A stretch of 64,000 nt of DNA from Segatella copri (GTDB taxonomy: Bacteria; Bacteroidota; Bacteroidia; Bacteroidales; Bacteroidaceae): assembly GCF_026015295.1 (NCBI RefSeq), contig NZ_JAPDUW010000001.1, positions 1,984,001 through 2,048,000 of the forward strand. The letters are read 5' to 3'. Positions 17,999-26,839 of this stretch are shown piece after piece. Position 1 is the first letter of the stretch; each line of letters begins with the position of its first letter. A program made the position numbers and the translations under genes. The notes under the pieces were generated by a model, which worked only from the letters and a program-made list of their open reading frames with translations, did no database searches and had not been told where the DNA came from.

Positions 17999-18759
17999 AA
18001 TTCAAAATTCTTTAACCAATCATAATCCGTTACATCAATCTTAGTTGGGGTAATAGCGATGTAACCATGATTCACAGCCCACTGGTCGGTATCCGTTGCC
18101 TCCGGTTCGTCATTACGGTATTCACCCACCATCCAATAATAATCATATCCATGCGGATGAGTGCGATGATCCACCTCGTTGATCCAGGAGCCATGAGTCA
18201 TCCGGCAACCCATGAAACCCTTGAACGGAGGCAAAGCCGGGAAGTTAACATTCAGACAGGTATATTCTGGCAATCCCTTCTCCAGCACCATCTTAACAAC
18301 CTTCAGTACCCCATCGTGCAAAGGAGTGAGATCAGCATTTTCATCATAATTGCAACTGCTGAAGGCTATGCTTGGAATATGCTGCATACAGCCCTCCTTA
18401 GCTACACCCATAGTTCCCGAATAATGATTATTCACGCTCGAATTGTCACCATGATTGATACCGCCGATAATCAGATCAGGCTTGCGATCAGCAAGAAACT
18501 GATCCAACGCCAGTTTCACACAGTCAACCGGTGTGCCGCTACATGACCAAACCTCCACATCATTCCCCATATTGTGGCGACGCTTCAAGCGCAAGGGAGT
18601 AGTAGCCGAGAAGGCACAGGCGAATCCCGAACGGGCACTTTCCGGTGCTACAACCAGCAGGTCGCACCAGTCTTTCAGAAAGTTCACCAGGGTCTTGATT
18701 CCATTGGCATGATAGCCATCATCATTCGAAATTAATACTAACGGTTTCTTATTTTCCAT
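17995..18759 (-). CDS. surE: 5'/3'-nucleotidase SurE
   Basis: A 254-aa metal-dependent phosphatase acting on nucleoside monophosphates and short polyphosphate. Metal ligands are seen in ISNDDGYHANGIKTL near the start, and in GGINHGDNSS. SGTPVDCVKLAL is a further family motif. I choose the ATG at 18759 (MENKKPLVLISNDDG); the frame stays open for 86 codons further, but those codons overlap parA in antisense and lie upstream of the promoter. It is first in a surE-lpxB operon. Confidence 0.95.
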   Translation of the reverse strand: MENKKPLVLISNDDGYHANGIKTLVNFLKDWCDLLVVAPESARSGFACAFSATTPLRLKRRHNMGNDVEVWSCSGTPVDCVKLALDQFLADRKPDLIIGGINHGDNSSVNNHYSGTMGVAKEGCMQHIPSIAFSSCNYDENADLTPLHDGVLKVVKMVLEKGLPEYTCLNVNFPALPPFKGFMGCRMTHGSWINEVDHRTHPHGYDYYWMVGEYRNDEPEATDTDQWAVNHGYIAITPTKIDVTDYDWLKNFEL

Positions 18760-18781
18760 AAAAATATCTTTCTTTTTGGTG

Positions 18782-18789
18782 CAAAAGTA
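18782..18789 (-). promoter_or_regulatory. Promoter -7 box for surE-lpxB
   Basis: The minus strand reads TACTTTTG, 23 bases before the surE start. It supports the short surE start. Confidence 0.65.
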
Positions 18790-18832
18790 CGAAAAAACCT
18801 TTAAAGATAGCGACTTTCTCACAATATTTTTG

Positions 18833-18840
18833 TATCTTTG
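18833..18840 (+). promoter_or_regulatory. Promoter -7 box for parA-parB
   Basis: TATCTTTG, 20 bases before the parA ATG at 18860. It is divergent from the surE promoter 45 bases away. Confidence 0.65.
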
Positions 18841-18859
18841 CCGAAAATTTACTAAGAAA

Positions 18860-19624
18860 ATGGGAAAAATCATCGCATTAGCTAACCAAAAAGGCGGTGT
18901 AGGAAAGACTACTACCACCATTAACTTGGCAGCATCGCTTGCCACGCTAGAGAAAACTGTACTCGTAGTGGACGCCGACCCACAGGCAAACGCTTCCAGT
19001 GGATTGGGCGTGGACATCAGCGAGGTAGACTGCTCGCTCTACGAATGCATCATCGACCATGCAGACGTGCGCGATGCCATCTACACCACCGACATTGATG
19101 GACTCGACATCATTCCTAGTCATATCGACCTGGTAGGTGCCGAGATAGAGATGCTGAATCTCAAAAATCGCGAAAAGGTGATTAAGACATTACTGCAGCC
19201 TATCCGTGACGAATACGACTACATCCTGATAGACTGTTCGCCTTCGCTCGGCCTCATCACCGTCAATTCGTTGACGGCTGCCGACAGCGTCATCATCCCA
19301 GTTCAATGTGAATATTTCGCTCTTGAAGGTATCAGCAAATTACTCAACACCATCAAGATCATCAAGAGCAAGCTGAATCCGAAACTCGAGATAGAAGGTT
19401 TCCTGCTCACCATGTATGATAGTCGTCTACGCCTTGCCAACCAGATATACGACGAGGTGAAACGCCACTTCCAGGAATTGGTGTTCAAGACCGTAATCCA
19501 GCGCAACGTGAAGCTGAGCGAGAGTCCGAGCCATGGTCTCCCAGTTATCCTTTACGATGCAGAAAGCAATGGAGCCAAGAACCATCTGGCCTTGGCAAAG
19601 GAGATTATCAACAAGAATAGTTAA
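18860..19624 (+). CDS. parA: Chromosome partition ATPase ParA (Soj)
   Basis: A 254-aa Walker-type ATPase that positions ParB-bound origin DNA. The start MGKIIALANQKGGVGKTTTT holds the deviant Walker A with the signature lysine; DADPQAN and the later IDCSPSLGLITVNSL (Walker B region) follow. The start is taken after the promoter box; an upstream in-frame extension of 28 codons covers the promoter and is rejected. It is 56 bases before parB. Confidence 0.95.
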   Translation: MGKIIALANQKGGVGKTTTTINLAASLATLEKTVLVVDADPQANASSGLGVDISEVDCSLYECIIDHADVRDAIYTTDIDGLDIIPSHIDLVGAEIEMLNLKNREKVIKTLLQPIRDEYDYILIDCSPSLGLITVNSLTAADSVIIPVQCEYFALEGISKLLNTIKIIKSKLNPKLEIEGFLLTMYDSRLRLANQIYDEVKRHFQELVFKTVIQRNVKLSESPSHGLPVILYDAESNGAKNHLALAKEIINKNS

Positions 19625-19680
19625 GATTTGGAAATTGAACCCTTTTAGAAAGTTCAATGTTCAAAATTAAAAGTAAAAAA

Positions 19681-20592
19681 ATGGCAGTACACAAGAAATA
19701 CAACAACGGTACAAAGAGCAACGCTTTAGGACGCGGACTCGATGCCCTCATCTCTACCGAGGGAGTGCGCACCCAGGGCAGCAGTACCATCAATGAAATT
19801 CCTCTCGACCAGATTGAGGCGAATCCCAATCAGCCACGCCGGGAGTTTGACGACGAAGCCCTACATGAGCTCGCCGAAAGCATCAAGGCCATAGGCATCA
19901 TCCAGCCTATCACCTTAAGACAGGTTTCAGAAAACAGATTCCAGATTATCGCCGGTGAACGCCGCTGGCGCGCTTCACAACTTGCGGGGCTGACAGCTAT
20001 CCCTGCATACATCCGCACCATCAGCGATGAGAACGTAATGGAAATGGCGCTCGTAGAGAATATCCAGCGCCAAGACCTCAACGCCATAGAAATAGCACTC
20101 GCCTACGAACACCTTCTGGAAAACGAGGGTATGACACAGGAGAAAATTTCAGAACGTGTGGGCAAGAGCCGTGCAGCTATCGCCAACTATCTGCGACTGC
20201 TCAAACTTCCTGCCCAGGTGCAGATGGCACTACAGAAGAAAGAAATCGACATGGGTCATTGCCGTGCCCTACTGGCCCTCGACTCACCTTCGCTGCAAAT
20301 CAAGTTGTTCAAGGAGATACAGAAGAACGGCTACTCAGTAAGAAAGGTTGAAGAGATGGTACAGCGACTCAAGAGCGGAGAAGACATCGAGAGCGGTAAG
20401 AAAACCATCACGGCTAAGGCTCAGATGCCTGAGGAATTTACACAACTCAAAAACCGCCTGTCACAGTTCCTCAATACCAAAGTGCAGTTCACCTGCTCTG
20501 CTAAGGGCAAGGGAAAAATCAGCATTCCATTCGCCAACGAAGAGGAGCTGGAGCACATCATGAATGTTTTCGATCAGTTAAAGCAAGAATAA
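19681..20592 (+). CDS. parB: Chromosome partition protein ParB
   Basis: A 303-aa CTPase clamp that loads at parS sites. Segments in order: ALGRGLDALIS, NPNQPRREFDDEALHELAES, the CTP-binding GERRWRASQL, ENIQRQDLNAIEIALAYE, and a central helix-turn-helix EKISERVGKSRAAIANYLR. I choose the ATG giving MAVHKKYNN; eight in-frame upstream codons (MFKIKSKK) are possible. No parS site is visible nearby. Confidence 0.94.
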   Translation: MAVHKKYNNGTKSNALGRGLDALISTEGVRTQGSSTINEIPLDQIEANPNQPRREFDDEALHELAESIKAIGIIQPITLRQVSENRFQIIAGERRWRASQLAGLTAIPAYIRTISDENVMEMALVENIQRQDLNAIEIALAYEHLLENEGMTQEKISERVGKSRAAIANYLRLLKLPAQVQMALQKKEIDMGHCRALLALDSPSLQIKLFKEIQKNGYSVRKVEEMVQRLKSGEDIESGKKTITAKAQMPEEFTQLKNRLSQFLNTKVQFTCSAKGKGKISIPFANEEELEHIMNVFDQLKQE

Positions 20593-20594
20593 AA

Positions 20595-21335
20595 GTGAAA
20601 CTCAGTATATCACAAATCTGTTTGGCAACCCTGCTGCTTCTGGCACCGATGGGCGCACAGGCACAGAAGTCGAAACAAAAAAAACAAGTGACCGATGTGC
20701 CAACCATTGCATCAGCCGACTCGGCAAAAATAGCCATAGACTCGATGCTTACCGCACAAGACAGCAGCAAACTGGCAAGCCTCACCCAACCAACAAAGCC
20801 TGTACGCAAAAAGCGCAACTGGGCAACTTGGCGACCTGATACCAAGCGTGCCATGTGGTTGGCACTTGTATTACCTGGTGCCGGACAGATATACAATCGC
20901 AAATATTGGAAACTGCCTTTCATCTATGGCGGTTTCGTAGGCTGTACATACGCCATCACCTGGAACAACCAGATGTATCACGACTATTCGCAAGCCTACA
21001 TGGATATTATGGACGATGACCCCAACACCCAGAGCTACAATCAGTTTCTGCACTTGGGCGCCCAGATCAACGAATCGAACATAGAACGCTATAAGGAAAT
21101 CTTCCGCAAGCGAAAAGATAAATATCGCCGTTGGAGAGACTTGGGAACCTTCGTCATGATAGGCATCTATGCCTTCTCAGTGATTGATGCCTACGTAGAT
21201 GCATCGCTCTCGGAATTTGACATCTCCGATGATCTCTCGCTCAGAATAGAGCCTACCATGCTGAATAACGGCAACAAGACTGCCAATCCATTGCGGTCTG
21301 GAAGCCTCGGCGTAAGTTGCTCACTCACATTTTAA
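20595..21335 (+). CDS. DUF5683 domain protein
   Basis: A 246-aa exported protein starting 2 bases after parB. It has a signal peptide (about residues 1-23, ending AQA), a low-complexity linker, then the DUF5683 core with WATWRPDTKRAMWLALVLPG and AGQIYNRKYWKLPFIYGGFV, two probable membrane helices, and a second helix pair around TFVMIGIYAFSVIDAYVDA. The family is widespread in Bacteroidetes between parB and mltD, but its function is unknown. The position suggests cotranscription with parAB. Confidence 0.85.
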   Translation: MKLSISQICLATLLLLAPMGAQAQKSKQKKQVTDVPTIASADSAKIAIDSMLTAQDSSKLASLTQPTKPVRKKRNWATWRPDTKRAMWLALVLPGAGQIYNRKYWKLPFIYGGFVGCTYAITWNNQMYHDYSQAYMDIMDDDPNTQSYNQFLHLGAQINESNIERYKEIFRKRKDKYRRWRDLGTFVMIGIYAFSVIDAYVDASLSEFDISDDLSLRIEPTMLNNGNKTANPLRSGSLGVSCSLTF

Positions 21336-21415
21336 TGCGTGAGGAGTTAGAATACACCTATATATATTATAACGCAAAATAGAAATTAGAAACATAGACG
21401 AGATAAAACATCAAT

Positions 21416-22771
21416 ATGAAGAAAATACTAGTCATGGCAGCAGCGATGCTGTTCAGCTTACAAGGCATTCATGCCCAAACCGACGTTACAGAAGAAACAG
21501 ATAGCGATGATATCATCACCGTTACCGACAAAGACGGAAAGCAAGAGGAAATCGAAGTACCAGAGGGAATGGAAGATAACCTCGACAGCCTGCTCCACCT
21601 TTACAATGCACAGACTTACATGATGGCAGATACAACCTGCAAATACCGCGATGTAAACCCTGTCTTCGAGAAGGAAGTGTATATCGACCGTCTGAAGAGA
21701 ATGCCTACCATCATCGAAATGCCATACAATGAGGTAGTACAGAAATTCATAGACCGATACAGCGGCAAACTACGCCGTTCGGTAAGTTTCATGTTGGGAG
21801 CAAGTAACTTCTACATGCCTATCTTCGAAGAGGCATTAGAGGCTTACAACCTGCCACTGGAACTGAAATATCTGCCAGTTATTGAATCGGCACTCAACCC
21901 TAAAGCTGTATCACGCGTTGGTGCCACAGGTTTATGGCAGTTTATGCTGCCTACCGGCAAGCGATATGGACTGGAAGTAAACTCACTCATCGATGAACGC
22001 CGCGACCCGGTAAAAGCATCCTATGCAGCCGCTCACTATCTGAGCGACCTGTACAAAATATTCGACGATTGGAGCCTCGTGATTGCAGCTTACAACTGCG
22101 GTCCAACCAATGTCAACAAGGCCATCCATCGTGCAAAAGGCAACGCCGACTACTGGAACATCTATCCATATCTGCCAAAGGAAACACGTGGATATGTACC
22201 AGCTTTCATCGCTGCCAACTACATCATGAACTACTACTGCGATCATAACATCTGCCCTATGGTAAGCGAACTGCCAGTAAAGACAGACACTATCGTAGTA
22301 TCAAAAGATATCCACCTGGAGCAGATTTCCAAAGTGCTGAACATCAACATCGAGCACCTGCGCAATCTGAATCCACAGTATCGTCATGATATCATCAACG
22401 GATTGAACCATCCGATGGTATTGCGTCTTCCATCTACCCTCATCGGTAGTTTCATCGACCAGCAGGACAGCATCTGTGCTTACAGAGCCGATGAACTCTT
22501 CCTGAAGCGCGCTACAGTAGATGTCAACGATGCACAACCTACCTATAGCCGCCCACGAAGCAGCTACAGTCGCCACAGCTCTTCTTCACGCAGCAAGAAG
22601 AGCAAGCGAGGCAGAAACAGAAAACAAGGCAACAAGAGTGTAACCATCAAGAATGGTGATACCCTTTCTGAAATAGCAGCACGCCACGGAACAACCGTTA
22701 AGAAACTGCGCAAACTGAACGGCATCAAGGGTAACAGTATCCGTGCCGGAAAGAAAATCAAAGTGAAATAA
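21416..22771 (+). CDS. mltD: Membrane-bound lytic murein transglycosylase D with LysM
   Basis: A 451-aa exported enzyme that cleaves peptidoglycan glycan strands. A signal peptide (1-20) is followed by an SLT/GEWL domain (about 115-260) with the catalytic Glu in LPVIESALNPKAVSRVGA and the motifs GLWQFMLPTGKRYGL and AAYNCGPTNVNKAI. One C-terminal LysM repeat (about 405-450: VTIKNGDTLSEIAARHGTTV) binds glycan; MltD of enterobacteria has two. A basic, serine-rich linker separates the two parts. Confidence 0.93.
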   Translation: MKKILVMAAAMLFSLQGIHAQTDVTEETDSDDIITVTDKDGKQEEIEVPEGMEDNLDSLLHLYNAQTYMMADTTCKYRDVNPVFEKEVYIDRLKRMPTIIEMPYNEVVQKFIDRYSGKLRRSVSFMLGASNFYMPIFEEALEAYNLPLELKYLPVIESALNPKAVSRVGATGLWQFMLPTGKRYGLEVNSLIDERRDPVKASYAAAHYLSDLYKIFDDWSLVIAAYNCGPTNVNKAIHRAKGNADYWNIYPYLPKETRGYVPAFIAANYIMNYYCDHNICPMVSELPVKTDTIVVSKDIHLEQISKVLNINIEHLRNLNPQYRHDIINGLNHPMVLRLPSTLIGSFIDQQDSICAYRADELFLKRATVDVNDAQPTYSRPRSSYSRHSSSSRSKKSKRGRNRKQGNKSVTIKNGDTLSEIAARHGTTVKKLRKLNGIKGNSIRAGKKIKVK

Positions 22772-22836
22772 AAGAACTACGTCCGCTGTAGTTTTTTCAG
22801 TCTAATTAAGAACATTATTTATTGGAGGGACCCACT

Positions 22837-25122
22837 ATGGATGACCAGAACTTGAAAGACCTCGAAAGAGAGCAGGCTGACAACCAGTTGATTGGCGATG
22901 CCTTTCAACACCTGCTTGACACCTACCTGAGTTCGCGACACCGCAAGAAGGTAGATATAGTGACCAAGGCATTCAACTTCGCCCGACAGGCGCACAAAGG
23001 TGTGCGCCGCCTTTCGGGCGAACCATATATCATGCACCCTATCGCCGTGGCTCAGATAGCCTGCGAGGAGATGGGGCTCGGCTCAACGAGCATCTGTGCC
23101 GCACTGCTTCATGATGTGGTAGAAGATACCGACTACACAGTAGAAGATATCTCAAACATCTTTGGAGCCAAGGTGGCACAAATCGTTGATGGACTCACCA
23201 AAATCAGTGGTGGAATCTTCGGCGATAAGGCATCAGCACAGGCAGAAAACTTCAAAAAACTGTTGCTCACTATGAGCGATGACATCCGTGTTATCCTTAT
23301 CAAGATTTGCGACCGCCTGCACAACATGCGCACGCTGGAATCGCAACCGGCCAACAAACAATACAAGATTGCGGGCGAAACCTTGTATATTTATGCACCT
23401 CTCGCCAACCGATTGGGCTTGAACAAAATCAAGACCGAACTCGAAGACCTCAGTTTCCGCTACGACCATCCACAGGAGTATGCCAATATTGAGCATAAAC
23501 TTGCCGATACCGAATCGCAGCGCGATACCCTCTTCGAGAGTTTTACTGCACCTATCCGCGAAGAACTCGACAAGTTAGGCGTAGAATACAAGATTAAAGC
23601 ACGTGTGAAGAGCCCTTATTCTATTTGGAACAAGATGCAGAACAAGCACGTTACCTTCGATGAGATTTACGACATTCTTGCTGTGCGCATCATCTTTACG
23701 CCAAAGGTGAGAGCAAACGAAGTAAACGAATGCTTCAATATCTACGTAGCCATCAGCAAAATCTACAAGAGCCATCCAGACCGTCTGCGCGACTGGTTGA
23801 ACCATCCGAAAGCAAACGGTTATCAGGCACTCCACGTTACCCTGATGAGTAAGCAGGGAAGATGGATAGAAGTGCAGATCCGTTCCGACCGTATGGACGA
23901 GGTAGCAGAAAAGGGGTTTGCTGCCCACTGGAAATACAAAGAAGGAAACGAAGGTGAATATACAGAAGATGAGAACGAGCTGAACGACTGGCTCAGCACC
24001 ATCAAGGAGATTCTGGACGATCCGCAGCCGGATGCCATGGACTTCCTCGATGCCATCAAGCTGAACCTCTATGCTTCAGAAATCTTCGTCTTCACACCAA
24101 AGGGAGAAATCAAAACGATGCCGGCAGGCTGTACTGCCCTCGACTTCGCCTTCCAGATTCATACCTTCCTGGGCAGCCACTGCATTGGAGCCAAGGTAAA
24201 CCATAAACTGGTTCCGCTGAGCCATAAGCTGCAAAGTGGCGACCAGGTTGAGATTCTTACTTCCAAGAGCCAGCATGTACAGGAAGAATGGGTAAACTTC
24301 GTCAGTTCAGCCAAGGCAAAGAGCAAGATTCTTGCCATCCTGCGCCGCGATTCACGAGAGGTTCAGAAGAAGGGAGAAAACATACTCACCGAATGGCTCA
24401 AGAAGAACAGCATTGAGATGAGTGCGTCGGTGGTAGACCGCCTATGCGATTTTCATAATATCCAGAAGCCTGAAACCCTCTTCCAGTCATTGGGAGACCA
24501 TCAGATTATCCTGGGCGATAAAGATTTCGATGAGTTGCAGGGCAAGCCTAAGAAACAGCAGGCCAGCAGCTGGCGCAATTATATCCCATTCCTGGGCAAG
24601 AGCAAGGAGAAGGCTCAAGAAAAAGGCATCGTGAAGCCTCAGGATCTTTTCGTGGTGGGCAAAGACTTCAACAAGAAGAAGCCACTCATCCTGACCGAGG
24701 AGAACATCAACCAGTTTATCTTCCCTAGCTGCTGCCATGCGATTCCTGGCGATGACGTTATGGGCTTTATCGACAACAAGAACCGCATCGAAATACATAA
24801 GCGCTCTTGCAGCATAGCAGCCAAACTGAAGTCCAGTTTCGGCAACCGCATCGTAGATGCCAAATGGGATATGCACAAGCAGATACTCTTCGATGCTACC
24901 ATCGAAATCAAGGGTATCGACCGTAAGGGCATGCTGCTGGATGTAAGTAAGGTGATTAGCGACCAGTTGGGTATCAATATCCACAAGATAACAATCAGTA
25001 GTGATAACGGCATCTTCGACGGAACAATCGAACTCCGTATTCACGACCGCGAAGAAGTCAAAACCATTATGAATCAACTCCGAAATATTGATGATCTGCA
25101 GGAAGTACAGAGAATCCTGTAA
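22837..25122 (+). CDS. (p)ppGpp synthetase/hydrolase, RelA/SpoT family
   Basis: A 761-aa long RSH enzyme controlling the stringent response. HD hydrolase domain with ICAALLHDVVEDTDYT (His-Asp pair and EDxxxT intact), synthetase domain with KARVKSPYSIWNKMQNK and ILAVRIIF, TGS domain (EIFVFTPKGEIKTMPAGCTA), and a C-terminal ACT domain (ATIEIKGIDRKGMLLDVSK). The intact hydrolase site suggests a bifunctional SpoT-like enzyme. I choose ATG at 22837. The upstream TTGGAGGGACCCACT holds a GGAGG, an unusual Shine-Dalgarno-like site for this phylum. Confidence 0.95.
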   Translation: MDDQNLKDLEREQADNQLIGDAFQHLLDTYLSSRHRKKVDIVTKAFNFARQAHKGVRRLSGEPYIMHPIAVAQIACEEMGLGSTSICAALLHDVVEDTDYTVEDISNIFGAKVAQIVDGLTKISGGIFGDKASAQAENFKKLLLTMSDDIRVILIKICDRLHNMRTLESQPANKQYKIAGETLYIYAPLANRLGLNKIKTELEDLSFRYDHPQEYANIEHKLADTESQRDTLFESFTAPIREELDKLGVEYKIKARVKSPYSIWNKMQNKHVTFDEIYDILAVRIIFTPKVRANEVNECFNIYVAISKIYKSHPDRLRDWLNHPKANGYQALHVTLMSKQGRWIEVQIRSDRMDEVAEKGFAAHWKYKEGNEGEYTEDENELNDWLSTIKEILDDPQPDAMDFLDAIKLNLYASEIFVFTPKGEIKTMPAGCTALDFAFQIHTFLGSHCIGAKVNHKLVPLSHKLQSGDQVEILTSKSQHVQEEWVNFVSSAKAKSKILAILRRDSREVQKKGENILTEWLKKNSIEMSASVVDRLCDFHNIQKPETLFQSLGDHQIILGDKDFDELQGKPKKQQASSWRNYIPFLGKSKEKAQEKGIVKPQDLFVVGKDFNKKKPLILTEENINQFIFPSCCHAIPGDDVMGFIDNKNRIEIHKRSCSIAAKLKSSFGNRIVDAKWDMHKQILFDATIEIKGIDRKGMLLDVSKVISDQLGINIHKITISSDNGIFDGTIELRIHDREEVKTIMNQLRNIDDLQEVQRIL

Positions 25123-25157
25123 CTTAGGAGTTTATGATAATAAAGAAAAGATAAATA

Positions 25158-25196
25158 ATAGAGAATCGCCGGATTTAAAATTTGGCGATTCTCTAT
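25158..25196 (+). terminator. Hairpin after the RSH gene
   Basis: ATAGAGAATCGCC and GGCGATTCTCTAT form a perfect 13-bp stem around a 13-base loop. No T run follows, so termination is likely but not certain. Confidence 0.6.
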
Positions 25197-25259
25197 GAAA
25201 TCATACAGATTTCAACATCTTTATAGAAATCGATTCAAAACAAAAAACTTAAAAACAAT

Positions 25260-26249
25260 ATGAAAAAATTATTCTTATCATTTTTAATGATGTTGACCCT
25301 GTTGCCTCTGGCAGCAGCCAACAAGTATGACAACCCAGATACCCTGGTAGTATCCCGTGACGGAACAGGCGAATTCCGCACCATCGACGAGGCCATCGAA
25401 GTGTGCCGCGCCTTCATGGACTACACCAAGGTAATCTATGTAAAGAAGGGAGTTTACAAGGAGAAGCTCATCATCCCAACCTGGCTCACCAACATCACCA
25501 TCTGCGGTGAAGACCGTGACCAGACTATCATCACCTGGGATGACCACGCCAACATCCTGATGCCTATCGGCGGTCTTGACTCCGAGGCAGCAGCCAAAGG
25601 CAAGAAGATGGGCACCTTCCGCACTTACACCCTCAAGGTGCAGGGCAACTATATCACGCTGAAGAATATCACTATCGAGAACAATGCCGCCAAACTGGGA
25701 CAGGCAGTGGCTCTCCACATCGAAGGCGACCATATTCTGGTACAGAACTGCCGACTCTTGGGAAATCAGGACACCGTATATACAGGCAGAGCAGGCTCTC
25801 GCATTGCCTTCTACGACTGCTACATCGAGGGTACCACCGATTTCATCTTCGGTCCTAGCCTGGCATGGTTTGAGAATTGTGAGATTCACAGCAAGGCCGA
25901 CAGCTACATTACAGCCGCATCAAGCCCAGCCGGTCAGAAATACGGCTATGTGTTCAACAAGTGCAGATTAACAGCAGCCGATGGTGTAAAGAAAGTATAT
26001 CTGGGTCGTCCTTGGCGTCCGTTCGCCAAGACTCTCTTCATGAATTGCGAGATGGGCAGCCACATCCGTCCTGAGGGTTGGCACAACTGGAACAACTCTA
26101 AGAACGAAGAAACGACAGAATATAGCGAGTACAAGAACCATGGTCCAGGTGCCGCCACCAAGGGCAGAGTAGCCTGGAGCCATCAGCTGAGCAAGAAAGA
26201 GGCAGGCAAGGTTACTATCGCCAAGGTTTTCGGCGAAGAAGCGTGGTAA
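25260..26249 (+). CDS. Pectinesterase (CE8), exported
   Basis: A 329-aa secreted carbohydrate esterase that removes methyl groups from pectin. A signal peptide (1-20, ending LPLAAA) precedes the right-handed beta-helix. Family motifs: SRDGTGEFRTIDEAIE, GQAVALHIEGDH, LLGNQDTVYTGRAGSRIAFY (Gln-Asp catalytic), IEGTTDFIFGPSLAWF (nucleophile Asp) and LGRPWRPFAKT (substrate Arg). It is isolated: no polysaccharide-utilisation genes are adjacent. Confidence 0.93.
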   Translation: MKKLFLSFLMMLTLLPLAAANKYDNPDTLVVSRDGTGEFRTIDEAIEVCRAFMDYTKVIYVKKGVYKEKLIIPTWLTNITICGEDRDQTIITWDDHANILMPIGGLDSEAAAKGKKMGTFRTYTLKVQGNYITLKNITIENNAAKLGQAVALHIEGDHILVQNCRLLGNQDTVYTGRAGSRIAFYDCYIEGTTDFIFGPSLAWFENCEIHSKADSYITAASSPAGQKYGYVFNKCRLTAADGVKKVYLGRPWRPFAKTLFMNCEMGSHIRPEGWHNWNNSKNEETTEYSEYKNHGPGAATKGRVAWSHQLSKKEAGKVTIAKVFGEEAW

Positions 26250-26281
26250 ACCACCATCCCCTACCCTTTCAACTAATCATA

Positions 26282-26313
26282 AAGTTCAAAGCTCAAAGTT
26301 CAAAGCTCAAAGT
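26282..26313. repeat. Period-7 repeat (TTCAAAG/CTCAAAG)
   Basis: Alternating heptads TTCAAAG and CTCAAAG, four units, lie between the convergent pectinesterase and MerR-family genes. Confidence 0.75.
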
Positions 26314-26314
26314 C

Positions 26315-26683
26315 TTAAACCAGTCCATCGAGCTGCTTTTTGAGTTCTTTGAGCTGGTCTCTTACAGAAATAAGGGTGTCGAGAACTTCAGAAGATTTCT
26401 CGGCACCCGTTCTGTTTTGGTTCAGATACTTACGGGCAGCCGCAATCTTCAATCCCTTCACCTTGATAAGGTTGTAGATGAGCCTTACCTGCTCAATATC
26501 CTTATCGGTATACTGGCGCACTTTATTGCCAGCAACCTTCGGTTTGAGAAAAGGAAACTCCTTTTCCCAATATCTCAACGTAGAGTCGTTTAGACCAAAC
26601 ATTTCACCTACTTCCTTGATAGAATAGTACAATTTCGTTGTTTTATCTGGAATTATTGCCATTTTTTCCGTCTTTAATTTCAA
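26315..26683 (-). CDS. MerR-family transcriptional regulator
   Basis: A 122-aa regulator. The N-terminal winged helix (LYYSIKEVGEMFGLNDSTLR then YWEKEFPFLKPKVAGNKVRQ) fits the MerR-HTH of the MlrA/CarA type. The C-terminal helix (about 75-122) is a short dimerisation coil without the cysteines of metal sensors, so the signal is not obvious. Its promoter (26702-26709) is back to back with that of alaS. Confidence 0.88.
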   Translation of the reverse strand: MKLKTEKMAIIPDKTTKLYYSIKEVGEMFGLNDSTLRYWEKEFPFLKPKVAGNKVRQYTDKDIEQVRLIYNLIKVKGLKIAAARKYLNQNRTGAEKSSEVLDTLISVRDQLKELKKQLDGLV

Positions 26684-26701
26684 AAATAATTAATTTAGTT
26701 G

Positions 26702-26709
26702 CAAAATTA
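26702..26709 (-). promoter_or_regulatory. Promoter -7 box for the MerR-family gene
   Basis: The minus strand reads TAATTTTG, 19 bases before the start codon. Confidence 0.6.
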
Positions 26710-26721
26710 AACAATTCTTCT

Positions 26722-26729
26722 TATCTTTG
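26722..26729 (+). promoter_or_regulatory. Promoter -7 box for alaS
   Basis: TATCTTTG. The leader to the alaS ATG is about 105 bases and includes the palindrome TGCCCTAAAGGGCA and GAGAGGACTCTC, which could fold in the RNA. Confidence 0.65.
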
Positions 26730-26839
26730 CAAAGATTTTCGGAAGAAAATGCCCTAAAGGGCAAAAATATTTTCTGAGAGGACTCTCAATCCCCTCTCCA
26801 AAACAGGAAAAAGAAATTAAAGATAAATATAAAAAAGAT

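Noticed and set aside
18760-19017. N-terminal extension of SurE by 86 residues
   Set aside because: It overlaps parA in antisense, crosses both promoters and does not resemble SurE, which starts at MENKKPLVLISNDDG.
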